Below are positions 21,643 to 32,508 of a stretch of DNA of 64,000 nt, piece after piece (position 1 is the first letter of the stretch; each line of letters starts with the position of its first letter). Location: contig JAOANR010000002.1 in NCBI GenBank assembly GCA_030278955.1, positions 15,584,238 to 15,648,237 on the forward strand, in the 5' to 3' direction. Below the pieces are notes generated by a model. The model searched no databases. It had not been told where the DNA came from and worked only from the letters and a program-made list of their open reading frames with translations. A program made the position numbers and the translations under genes. The stretch is from Hygrophila difformis. Taxonomy: Eukaryota > Streptophyta > Magnoliopsida > Lamiales > Acanthaceae.

Positions 21643-22719
21643 ATGTCGTCCAAAAGAAGATGCACGGGAGAGAGTTCCAGTCGCACATCCGACTTGTTCA
21701 CACAATGCTGGGAGATGTTCGGGAATTATCTCAAGGATACACATCCGACGTGTGACAATGCGCGCGGACTGAACGATTTTATAGAAAAAATGTTAAACGC
21801 TGGGTATGTGCCGAAGAAGCATCGAGATATTCTTATTGAAACACATGTATTTCTTATTGAAATTACAACTGAGTATGCTTAGGAACCTTTTTGATTAATG
21901 GTTTGAATTGTTTTATGGTTTTAATGGTTAGAATGGTTTTGGTTGGAATTGTTTTGAACTGATTTATGGTTTTTAATACTGTTTTTAACTGATTATGGTT
22001 GTTCTAGGGTTACGAATTGTTTCAGTGTTTTATGTTTGAACTGTTTGAACTTATTATGGTTGTTCTAGGGTTATGAGTTGTTTAAGTGTTTATGGTTGTT
22101 TTAGTTATTAATTATTTTGTACTGATTATTGTTGTTTTAGTGATTTGTTTTGAACTGATTATGGTTGTTTCTAGGGTTATGAATTGTTTCAGTGATTATG
22201 GGTGTTTTTAGTGCTATGAATTGTTTTTGTACTGATTATGGTTGTTTTAGTGATTGTTTTGAACTGATTATGGTTGTTTCAAAAAATTGTTTCAGTGCTA
22301 TGAATTGCTTTGTATTGATTATGGCATCTTATATTTACATCTTATATGTTAATAAGCTATTTTTCTTATATGTTGAAACACAGGAATTTCTGTTGAAAAT
22401 TATAACTGAGTATCCTGATATTGAGGCTGCTGAAAGATCTTATAACATCATGTATCCCCACTTCGAAGCTCTGGATATTCATATTGGTGTCCTCCAAAAT
22501 GAAGGCAGATCTAATGGTGTTGATGTGAACAGACGTTCATTTGATCCCACACAGCTGCGTGAAATGTCAAATCATTATCGCAGCGTTAAAGTTGCAAATA
22601 CTCCAGGGCAGTTGAGAGAACGCAAAAAGGCTTTTACAAATATGTGGGAAGATCTGATTCATAGGCTTAGGGCGATGCATCAAGCCATCTCTGATCCAGC
22701 TCATATCCCTGCTGTTTAA
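21643..22719 (+). CDS. Unrecognised two-exon gene, third gene of the transposon
   Basis: Exons 21643-21846 and 22384-22719 join in phase 0 (GT donor after ILIETH, CAG acceptor before EFLLKIITEY), giving about 179 aa. It begins MSSKRRCTGESSSRTSD; the middle and end look helical (DIEAAERSYNIMYPHFEAL, MWEDLIHRLRAMHQAI). I recognise no domain. The retained-intron form would stop at 21882. The intron's first bases copy the start of exon two (VFLIEITTEYA against EFLLKIITEYP), so the intron appears flanked by a duplication. The intron is filled with loose copies of a GATTATGGTTGTTTTAGTG-like unit. The TATA box and short AT-rich leader upstream suggest it could be expressed. Confidence 0.55.
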
Positions 22720-22973
22720 TATGTTTTTGGAATGTTTTTGAATGACTCTTGAATGGTGGTGTTTTGGAATGACTTGTTTTTGTGAAGTTTTTGGATGTTT
22801 TTATGACTTTTTTGAATGGTGGTGTTGAATGTGTTTTATGACTTGTGATTGAATGAAATGTTGAATGTTGAATGTTTGATTTATGGTTTGATTTATGGTG
22901 TTGAATGTTTTATGACTTTGAATGGATTTAACTGATTTAGTGTTATGAATTGTTTCAGTGATTATGGTTTTTA

Positions 22974-23870
22974 TGATGTATCGCTGAAAAGTATATAGTG
23001 AACTCGCTTAAAAGAATAGTTGTTCATCGATGAAAAGTTATAACATCTCTGCAAAGCGTATTAGTATCTCGCTTAAAGGAATCTCAAGTCATCGCTGAAA
23101 ATAATAGTACAATCTCGATGAAATGAAGCACATACCATCGCTGAAAAGTATAATGTTCTGTCGCTGAAAATAATATACAAATTAATGTTTTAATTAGGAA
23201 TTAATAATTTAGTTAAAAATAAAAACTTATGATGTATCGCTGAAAAGAATATTGTGATCTCGCTTAAAGAAATATTTGTTCATCGCTGAAAGGAATACTT
23301 ATACATCGCTGAAAAGATATATCATCTCTGCAAAGTGTATTAGTATCTCGATGAAAACTGTTCCACATCTTGGGGGCAAGGAATTGTAAGTCATCGCTGA
23401 AAATAATAGTACAACCTCGATGAAATGAAGCACTTTTCATCGCTGAATAGTATTATGTTCCCTCGCTGAAAATAATGATGCAAATTAATATGTTTTAGTT
23501 AGAAATTAATAATTTCGTTAAAAATAAAAACATATGATGTATCGCTGAAAAGAATATTGTGATCTCGCTTAAAGAAATAGTTTTTCATCGCTGAAAAGAA
23601 TACTTATACATCGCTGAAAAGATATAATATCTCTGCAAAGTGTATTAGAATTGTAAGTCATCGCTGAAAATAATAGTTTAAACTCGATGAAATGAAGGTC
23701 CTTTCATCGCTGAAAAGTATTACATTCCCTCGCTGAAAATAATGATACAAATTAATATGTTTTAGTTAGGAATTAATAATTTCGTTAAAAATAAAAACAA
23801 ATGAAGCACATGCCATCGCTGAAAAGTATAACGTGATATCGCTGAAAATAATGATACAAATTAATATAAT
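22974..23870 (-). repeat. 250-300 bp tandem repeat with reverse-oriented self-motifs, 3' of gene 3
   Basis: Units start with TGATGTATCGCTGAAAAG near 22974, 23230 and 23536, plus a partial fourth. Motifs alternate between ATCGCTGAAAA and CTCGCTTAAAG, with a third form CTCGATGAAATG. Several dozen bases separate them. No coding frame is present. Confidence 0.9.
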
Positions 23871-24029
23871 TTGTGTCAATAATACGCTTTAGTGAATTTT
23901 AGTGAATTTTTCTGTTGTAAGATATTTTAGGATACAAATCCGTTTAAGATATGAAGTAAATCCGTTAAAGATATGTACTAATCCGTTAATTTCGTAATTA
24001 AATAAAACCGTTCCATATTTTTATTGGAC

Positions 24030-24132
24030 AACTTTACCCTTTTGCATTTACAACCCTTGGATTTTAATTGGACGCTCAAGATTTTGGCCTTGATGTGCTG
24101 CGATTTGATGCAATCGCACCTTAACCGGACCC
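24030..24132 (-). repeat. Candidate terminal repeat of the DNA transposon
   Basis: The last distinctive sequence before unrelated DNA. Reading inward on the minus strand from 24132 it starts GGGTCCGGTTAAGGTGCG. The first 9 bases outside are TATATTTTC, a possible target duplication. The partner end is outside the window, so this is unproven. Confidence 0.4.
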
Positions 24133-25135
24133 TATATTTTCCATGTATTGGATAAACTCATTTTATTCTGAATGTTCTGAATTTGATTTGTACTACTAAA
24201 TTAAATATGTTGGATAAGTTTGTAATAGTCAAATTAAGAAATAATTAAACACGATGGATGAATTACATTCAGCATATAATGAAAATTAACATTAAACATA
24301 GTAACTGGTCTGAGTATTAGGGTGGGCTTGATTCGGTTACCTGGACTTTTTTAGGTATTTGCTAATTGAACCGAACCGAGCAAATATTCGAACTTATTAA
24401 TCGAAACTGAACCGAAAATTTCGGTTAACCAAAAAAATGCTATTATTCACGGGTTACTCGAACTAAACCGAATCGAGTTAATATAACACAAATGTGCTGG
24501 GATTACTCCACTTCAACAGCTTCACCCCTCATTTTTTTAATCCATTAACATCATAAATCTATGTTCAAACCAGTAAACACAAAATGTTTCAATGCTTTGG
24601 TGAAGAATGACACATCCAAACAATCTAAAATTTGATTGGGTAAAAAAATCAGCTATAGGCAGTTAGGCACTAAATATTTGAACAACCAAGAGTATATTTA
24701 ACAACCTTATCGAGCAATTTCATAGAATCCATGAAAAAACACCTTAGATAAAGAATGACTCAGAAGTGTAGAGCAGCAACGGTAAGAATGTGCCACCGCA
24801 TCGGTTGGTGGAAGCAGCAAGGGTGAGGACGAGGGCTAGGATGGAGCAACCGTGTGTTGGCGTCAATGTCGGGCGAGCAGCGGTGGAGGAGCAAGGGTTA
24901 GGACAGAGCAAGTGCTTAAACAGAGCGAGGGTGTGTCGGCGTCGGCATTGTGCGAGCACTAGGGGAGGTCGGCAGTGAAGCAACCCGCAAAGAGAAGAAT
25001 GATTCGTGATTTGTACCTGGAAGAAGAATTGGAGATGGAGAGGGACTAGCGTGGAGAATACTGGAAAATGATTTGGGTGTTAGGGTTAGCGTTGATGTGG
25101 ATGTATAACTTTGGGGATTTTTTTTAGTTAGTAAG
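24133..25135. other. AT-rich flank with AACCGAACCGA-rich segment; no gene seen
   Basis: At about 24310-24480 there are many TTCGGTT/AACCGAA pieces, similar in composition to 37965-38110 on the far side of the Tat element. They may be the two ends or halves of one older repeat split by that insertion. The open frames at 24744-24983 lie on both strands of a GC-richer patch and match nothing I know. Confidence 0.4.
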
Positions 25136-25601
25136 TGTTGAACGTAAAATTTTGTAGAGGGATATCACCTCTTTTGATTGATGAATTTTGAAGGATGTTA
25201 CAAGATTTGGGAACTACAGAAAGTAAATTACAGGAAAGCGATAAATAAAATGACTTGCAAAAAGTAAAGACAGAAAGAAAGAAAATTAAAGTGCGGTTTT
25301 TCTCTGTAGAGTTGAAGGAACCCCCCAAATGAGCCTTTCTTCGGCTTTTATAAGCGGAGCCACTCAACCGTCAGATACCACCACGACCTTCTCTGGGACA
25401 CTTGTCTTCAGGCCACCCCTCCTGCTGGCACTCAAACGGTTGCCTTCAGGACACTTATCTGCAAACGCTGGCACTCCAAAGAAACCTCCAAGGACCGTTC
25501 TCGTTCTCTTCTCATGAGTCCTGGGCTGACATAATATGAGAGACTGGGCTTACACATGAATTGGGCTCAAAGCAAATGGGCTAATAATTTGTGGGTTAAC
25601 A
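25136..25601 (-). repeat. 3' LTR of the Tat element
   Basis: Near copy of 37364-37829. TATAAAAG on the minus strand at 25345-25352. Outside it lies GTAAG (25131-25135). Confidence 0.92.
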
Positions 25602-25613
25602 GATGCCCCCCCG
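25602..25613 (-). other. Polypurine tract of the Tat element
   Basis: On the minus strand GCGGGGGGGCATC runs directly into the 3' LTR start TGTTAACCC. Confidence 0.7.
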
Positions 25614-25676
25614 CGTGATTTAGGGTTTCCCAAGACAAATCTGCGCGTTCAATACGGGCATGGCCCATTAGGTCAT

Positions 25677-25683
25677 TATAAAA
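25677..25683 (+). promoter_or_regulatory. TATA box of the antisense mobile-domain gene
   Basis: TATAAAA on the plus strand, 76 bases inside the element from its 3' LTR, pointing into the multi-exon gene and away from the LTR. No ATG follows until 26144. Confidence 0.6.
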
Positions 25684-25765
25684 AGACACCAAAGTCGTCC
25701 GTGCTAACTTTTTCTTTTCCTTCTTTCCTTGGAATCCTCCTTTCCTCTGTCAATCACTCGAATAG

Positions 25766-28700
25766 CTTACTCGAGCCCGTCGAACAACCGACGCTCTCGG
25801 AAGCTATTTTCGTCGATCCGCATCCGAGTCAAGCCCGGACCTCCCTGGCCGCCTCCTTCATTGCGCGAGCCGCCACCTTGCCTGGCCGCCACCAACACAC
25901 AATAGGCCGCCGCCTGGCTCCCTTTGGCCGCCATCTTGTGTGTCTCAGCCGCCACCAGACCCTGTCCAGCCGCCACCCGGAGGCCTTCGGCCGCCACCGA
26001 GGTACATTCAGCCGCCATCCATTCGGCCGCCACTGTCTGAACTCCGTCCGCCACTTAGAAACCTTCGGCCGCCATCAACGCAGCCTTGGCCGCCACCCTT
26101 AGGAGTCCAGCCGCCATCTGCACCCCTTCAGCCGCCACTTGTGATGGCCTCCCAGGTTAGTGTCTCGTTTCCCAGCTAATCCAATTCTGCCATTTGGCTC
26201 ATGATCGATCCATGCCTCATTGTTAACATATTATTGTATGCTTTGCTATTTGATGGCTTAAGATCACCAAACCATACTTCTCTTTATCTCACATTACTAT
26301 ATTGTACCGTGACTTAGGACTTATGATATATTCACTCCATGCGTCAACTTGATATGGCCTTGATGACTAAGGATTTATCATAGAATTTTATTAAACACTC
26401 CTAGGTTAATGATTTGAGAACCCTTTAATCCCGTATATCTTATCACTTCATAACATAGAAGTTGGTGAAACAACCTAAGGCATCACGGCCTTAGGCCGCC
26501 AACAAAGAACCCTTGGCCGCCACTCAAGGTCCTTGGGCCGCCATCCAAGGTGCTCCGGCCGCCACGGATAGGTCTCTTAGCCGCCATCTTTGTCACACCT
26601 GGCCGCCATTCTGCTTTACTTGAGCAGTCGGCAATCGCACTACTCCGGACCGCCACTCTTCCCGCTCCGGCCGCCACCAGGGACTTCTCGGCCGCCATCA
26701 GGAGCTTCCCGGCCGCCGTTCGGCATCTCTTGGCCGCCACTCGTGTTTGTGATGGCGTCGCATGTTTGAATCTTGCTGTTCAATAACTTACATAACCCTA
26801 GGCTCACCAACTTTATTATTCGATGACTTAGAACCTAGTAAACAAACTTGGTTGCCTTGCCGTCTTTGACAACTTAGCACTTAGATTTGAAGGATTCGCA
26901 TTTTCCTTGAAGGAATATTATGTTGTTTGATGACCAGGACGTAGTGAAACAACCTACAGCACCTGTGGCCTCACAACCTCCAGCCGCCACTGAAGATGCC
27001 TCAGCCGCCATCTCCTCTACTCAGGCCGCCACCAGGTTGCCTTCAGACACCACTGCTTCATGCTTGGTTACTACTCAGGTTAGTCTTATTGCATCACGCT
27101 TTCATTGCTTATTTTATCCCATCAACACTTCATGACATAAGTTTTGACGGGACTCCTCCATGCAGGCCGCCACCTCTCATGCTCAGGCCGCCATTGAGAG
27201 GCCCTCAGTCGCCAGTTCGCAGCCCTTTGGTACTGTTGCTCCACGTCCGGCCACTGTTCAGGTACATTTCGATGCATAGTGCTTCCTTTCTTGTATTCTC
27301 GATCTTAACTCTTTCAAACACTCATATGCTTCGAGAGACTTAATGGGATCTTCCTACAGGCCGCCCCATTGCAACCCGGGATCGCCCCTACACAGCCTTC
27401 TGTTGTATGGAAGGAACCTCGTTCTTCATTCCCAGACTCGGCCGCCACCTTGAGGGTATCAGCCGCCACACTTGGAGTGTCAGCACCCACCTCAAGGGTG
27501 CAGGCAGCCGCCACATTGCCACCCTATGACGCCACAGGCTCGTCTGGCTTTGCAGCCTTGTCCTCTCGCACCTCGGCTTTTCAGGTTTGACCTTGGCATA
27601 TAATTTTCTTGTCATTACGCTTAACTCCTTATTCATGACTCAATCTCAATCATGTTTGCAAACCCACAGGAACTGGCGGCCTCTACTAAGCCATCCGCCG
27701 CCACAAATCAAGTGCCCGAGACCGTGTTCAAACTGAAAGCTGCCGCTCAGGCTTCAGCCACCGCTCCAGCTCCAGCCGCACCTCAGTATGGTCGGACCCT
27801 CATTCGTATACCTAGCTTCACTAGCTTCGCACCTCCTCGTGTCCCATCTTCCCAGGTTAGCACATGACTTTTCTAATTATCTATTTCATTTGATATTCGC
27901 CCCTCATAATAATCTCTTACCCATTTATTTTTTAACGATGCAGGATATAGAGGATCACCCTTCGTCTGATGACGAAGCTTATGACTTCACTTGCGAGGAG
28001 TCGGTACCTGTCCTCCGCCCTTTTTATCGTAGCGGTGAGCATAGAGCGACTGCCCATGACTTCCTGTCTTGCTCACTTCCCATTACTCAGGCGGCTTTCA
28101 CTGGGGCCTTTATCTCTCATACCAAGGTCATTCGGTCTCATCAATCGGGTGCTACCAAGCCAGTTTCCAAGCGCAAAAAGAAAACTCCAAAGATTCAGAC
28201 CGAAAGGAATAGCACAGAGCGATATATTGATTGAGCCCTCAGGATGCGGAAGTCGTTTTCCGAAGAATGGGAAAAATGGGGGATCAGAGACGCTATTCTC
28301 TTATCCATCCGTCCCATTGCACTCGACCAGCGCCTGCTATACTACCTTATGGGCTTCTGGAATTCTTCAGTGAATGCCTTCCAGCTTCCCTGTGGCTTAG
28401 TAGGTCCCACTCTCTTGGACATTATGATGATTACGGGACTGTCTGTTGTTGGTGTGGAGTTGACACATTCTGTTAGTACTGAGGACTCTCATCTTTGTGA
28501 CAGGAATGCCCCGCAGGCAAAAACTCGAAACGGTATTCAGCTTTCATCAATCATAATAGAGTGAATGGACCTCCGACACGCTATGAGCATGTTGCATTTC
28601 TTATGATGTGGTTCAGCCGATTCATTGTGTGTTCTAGTGCCCGGACCGTGCTGCGTACTGCTCTACCTTAGGTTCGAGCCATTGTAGACAGTGATGCCAA

Positions 28701-31339
28701 TGATACTTTGGCGATAGGCTCATACCTCCTTGCTACTTTATTCAATGGCATAACAAAAACAGCCGGTTTGCTCGTCAAAGGAACGGATCCCGCTGGCCAG
28801 GCCTCAAGACCTTTATGGTTTATGCAGCTATGGATTCAGCTGTACTTCTCACACTTGTTTCGTGGTGTGGCTCGCCCTCACCCGAAAGATTGCCAGCCAG
28901 GCACACCGTTGGGTTTTCTTCTAGCTGACCAGTCTGTGGCAATTCGTGATGGCAAGCTGTTAGAAAAAGATGGACTGCAGATCGTGCACTGGCTCCTGGA
29001 GTACAGGCCGGGTCCCCTTGGTTTGTTCCCCTATGCCCGGCGGGATACACTCTTGGCTGAGCTCATATGTTCACCTTCTGCACCAGACGCTAACTTTGGC
29101 GAGGATACATGGAATATCTCCATGAAGCCATATATACTCCTGAGTGGTCTTCGGCAGAATGACAAGTCCAACCCGCTCAACGCTGAGCCTTATTGTCCTC
29201 ATCTGCTGGCTCGTCAGTTCGGATGCTGACTTGGTCTCCCATGTGGGGTAGAATGGCCAGCTACCAGAGGCTCGGGATTGACTGACACAGATCTCTATGC
29301 TATACTCGCGCTGTATATTCGCTTGCCGGATTCATCTTATCTACCATTCACTCCTTCTGGGACACATGCTACTCAGTTTATGGCTTGGTGGACACCGTAC
29401 ATCACCTCGCTCTTGCCGACTGCAGATAGCCTTGCACAGCGCTTCGAAGATGTATCTTCACATCCAGTCCCTGATACCGCAGGACAGTCTTCGTCGAGAC
29501 CTCCGGCTCGCCCGCCATCTGATCCGGCCCCTAGTACTCGTGGTGTTGCTATATGGTCAGCTCCCATGCCTGCATCTCATAGTGTTGTCCTGAAGAAATC
29601 CGCTGTGTCTTATTCATCTTGCAAACGCCATAGAGGTATGCTCTTGACTCATTTCACATGCATTCTCATAACTCCCTCCATTGTCATCTAAAACCTATCA
29701 ACTTATACTGGTTCTTCCCCTGGACCTCGTGGGGCGTCTGCCGGTAGTAGTTCGAGCTCTTTAGCTCATGATGGTGAAACTGAAGGAGGTACTACTGATG
29801 GCACCGAAGATCGTGATGACAATGAGGATGAATCCGCGAGTTCAGATGAGGACGAGGATCAGATGAGCGATGATGACGCTGGAGATGATGCTCGCATGGA
29901 GACAGATACAGTCGACCCTGATGATGGCCTCGTGAGCATGATCGATGACGAGGTTGAGCAAGATGACCACGCAGGCGATGGAGTTCGCGCGGTCCATGAT
30001 AAGACTGTGGACGAGCTGGAAGCTCGTGCTGACTACATCTTCACTCATGGTGTGGACGTTCCTAGATATCACACTGGTGCCCAGGAGACCCTCACGGAGG
30101 ACCCCTCACAAGTACGCTTTGCTACCTTGCACTTGTTAGTTAGCTTGCTTTTATCTTGTTAACTTATTGTATCATTCTTTTTGCTTTCAGATTCAAGTAA
30201 ATCCAACCCTCCCTCAGGGTAATGACACCTCTACAGTTAACTTAGTCAGCCTCGAACATGTCTCTCAGGTACGTCTTGTCTCTTATTATTTTTCATTCCT
30301 TTGCTTAATAACACGTCCTAAGGAATGTTTGCTTGTTTCAACCATAGGCCCCCACTGATCAGACGCCACCTTTAGTAGCCGACGCCTATGCACCTTCAGC
30401 TGGTTTAGTTGACCGCGCACCGACTCCTCATGTATTATTTATTCTTGTCTTTATTATGATTAGCTCTCCATGTTGCGAATACTAACATATTCTCATTTGT
30501 GGGCGCCCCAGGTTCATTCTGCAGGTCCTATGACTTCGAGTACACACACTCCTATCAGTGGCGACACTTCGAGCACACACGCTCCTATCAGTGGCGATAT
30601 CACTAGGACATGTGAGGCGTTTGACCGCCTTCTTTCATCCTAGACTGGTCCACTGACCGCCGAGATAGTCTCCGGTCTTGATGATCTACTTATTGCTATC
30701 GGCTCGGTCTCCACCTTCGTTGAGGATGCTGATTTTCGGGACTTTTCAGAGCTCATCTCTGATTTGTCTCTCTTTTACCCCGCTTTTAGGAGTGTTGCAG
30801 ACCAGTCTGCCCAAGATTTGACACTTATTGGCGATCTTGAGTCACGACATCGTGAGACTCTCTCCCAGTTGGAGGCGATTCGCCCTCAGCGTGAGCAGTT
30901 GTCTCATGATCGTGCAGCTCAAGAAAGCCAAAAATCACAGCTGGAGAGTACCATCACACATGCAGAGGGCGATATCAAGGAGTCAGAGCGAGTCGTTGCA
31001 AAGGCAGAGCGTGTTATAGCAGACTAGAGACGCTCCATTGCAGATAGGAGACGTGCTATTCAGGAGGCCAAGGATGGGCTCACTTCTCTCGAGTCTAGAT
31101 TGACCGAGACGTCCACACAGGTCGCTGCTTTGTAGACCACGCACGACCGCTTAGTCGCAGACCACCACGACTTATCAGCCGAGTTGTCTAAGGGTCTTCA
31201 ACCCCGGGCAGACGCTCACGCTCGTGCTGCCGCCGCTGCTCTTCGTTGTATGACCGACATCCTTGGGCGTACACGCGATCGTTGGACATCCATGCGTGGT
31301 CGCATACTTGGTGGTGGGGTGCCGCCTCCCTCTCAGTAG
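25766..31339 (+). pseudogene. Antisense gene with plant mobile domain, acidic region and coiled coil
   Basis: Exon model: first exon to 26155, a decayed second from 26459, then 26938-27078, 27166-27261, 27360-27584, 27670-27855, 27944 to about 29635, about 29706-30110, 30191-30268, 30348-30431 and 30512-31339. Most junctions are CAG before GT with phase-0 exons. Early exons code Ala/Pro/Thr-rich low complexity. The large exon has the plant mobile domain (PMD) core: EEWEKWGIRDAILLSI, GFWNSSVNAFQLPCG, PTLLDIMMITGLSVVG, and a second block at 28690-29220. An Asp/Glu-rich exon follows, and the last exon is a coiled coil (SQLEAIRPQREQL onward). Stops at 28232, 28669, 29227, 30641, 31025 and 31133 and a shift near 28495 show decay. 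PMD proteins act in silencing or transposon biology; the role here is unknown. Confidence 0.78.
25868..26142 (+). repeat. 21 bp-period GCCGCCAY repeat
   Basis: About thirteen GCCGCC cores, mostly exactly 21 bp apart, lie in the first exon region of the antisense gene. One frame (Pro-rich: QPP, RPP) is open from about 25766 to the splice donor at 26156. The Ala-Ala-Thr frame has TAG and TGA stops. A second, more degenerate cluster lies at 26490-26745. AGCCGCC is also the GCC box bound by plant ERF factors. Confidence 0.85.
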
Positions 31340-31500
31340 CTTAGGATTCGCACTGTGTTTTCTTTCAGTATATTTTTGGGCTAGCCCACCGGCCTTGTGG
31401 TGGGAAACTGTTAGTTATCTTCGGGTTTTCCTTAGTATGTTTTTTGCTACATTTGTCCCCTAGTACGACCACTTTTCTCTTGATGCATTTATATTTTCAT
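31340..31500. other. Short gap between antisense gene and pol
   Basis: The two convergent genes end 161 bases apart. I see no other signal here. Confidence 0.5.
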
Positions 31501-32508
31501 TTACTCCGATTCCCAAACTGACAGATAATTCATTTTGAGATACTTTGCATTGATACTTTGTTTATGCTCTTGTCCATCAATATCCATCAATTTGTATGCA
31601 CCACTTAGCAACCTCTGAGTAACAATGAATGGTCCCTCCCAGTTTGGAGACCACTTTCCAGTCTCATTATCGCGCACTCCTAAAGGTAAAATCCCCTTCC
31701 ACACTAGGTCCCCTTCACTGAACATCTTGCCTCGAACCTTCTTGTCATAGTACTTCGCAATTTTAGCTTTATCACGTCGGATATTCTCCAAGGCTACAAG
31801 CTTGTCACCATCCGCCGTCTCCAACTCTTGCAACATGGCCTCTTCATACTTAGCTAATTCTAAGTGATGTTGCTGGGCCACCCTCAGCGATGGAACCGTA
31901 ATCTCTAGAGGTAAGACAACGTTATGTCCGTACGTCAAGAAGTATGGTGTGAATCCAGTGGCGGTAGACTTAGAATTTCTATACGCCCACAAGACCTCTG
32001 ATAAGGCCTCATGCCACTTCCTTGGCTTCTCTCCCACTGCCTTCTTGATCATGCTTACTAGGATCTTGTTAGTAGCCTCGGCTTGACCATTCGCTTGGGG
32101 GTAGTATGGAGTAGAATGATAGACGCGAATCCCAAATTGCTTAGCGAAAGCCATAAACTTCTCACCTGTGAATATTGTTCCTTGATCGACAGTGATAGTT
32201 TGAGGGATTCCAAATCGATGTATCAGCTCAGTGACAAACTTAATAACATCGCTTTGATCAATCTTTCTCATTGGCCACGCTTCTACCCACTTGGTAAAAT
32301 AATCAGTGGCCACAAGTAGGAACGCATGGTTCTTAGATGAAGGCGGATGAATCTTTCCAGTGATGTCCATCCCCCAGCCACGGAATGGCCAAGGCTTCAC
32401 GACTGAATGCAATTCTTCCACTGGCACCCTTTGAATTGGACCATGTTTCTGGCAAGCCTCGCAACCACGAGTATAAGTGATACAATCTTCCATGATTGTT
32501 GGCCAAAA
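31501..32508 (-). pseudogene. Integrase of the Tat element
   Basis: Same frame as the upstream segment, from which it is separated by TAA at 32509-32511. CEACQKHG is the end of the HHCC zinc region. Catalytic residues: Asp in GWGMDITGKI, Asp in TITVDQGTIF (usual families have an Asn-Gly after this Asp; here Gln-Gly), Glu in NGQAEATNK. The region around LWAYRNSKSTATGFTPYFLTY and a C-terminal WSPNWEGPFIV motif (GPY/F type) complete it. The stop codon at 31501 ends in WESE. Confidence 0.92.

Larger units (their letters stand above)
18429..24132 (+). mobile_element. Right part of a DNA transposon, MULE-like by inference, carrying a ULP1-like gene
   Basis: This block has three plus-strand genes whose introns and intergenic parts are crowded with one short motif (CAGCGATGG / AAGCGATGG, either strand). 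The motif arrays stop near 23850. ULP1-like genes are carried by some plant Mutator-like elements (Kaonashi type). Some Mutator-like VANDAL elements have short self-recognition motifs in their non-coding DNA. At 24030-24132 the sequence ends, on the reverse strand, with GGGTCCGGTTAAGGTGCG, a plausible terminal repeat. The left end and any transposase lie beyond the retrotransposon that inserted at 18428. No transposase is visible here, so the superfamily is inferred. Confidence 0.5.

Noticed and set aside
24744..24983. Open frames on both strands
   Set aside because: GC-rich patch open in several frames; no motif and no gene structure.
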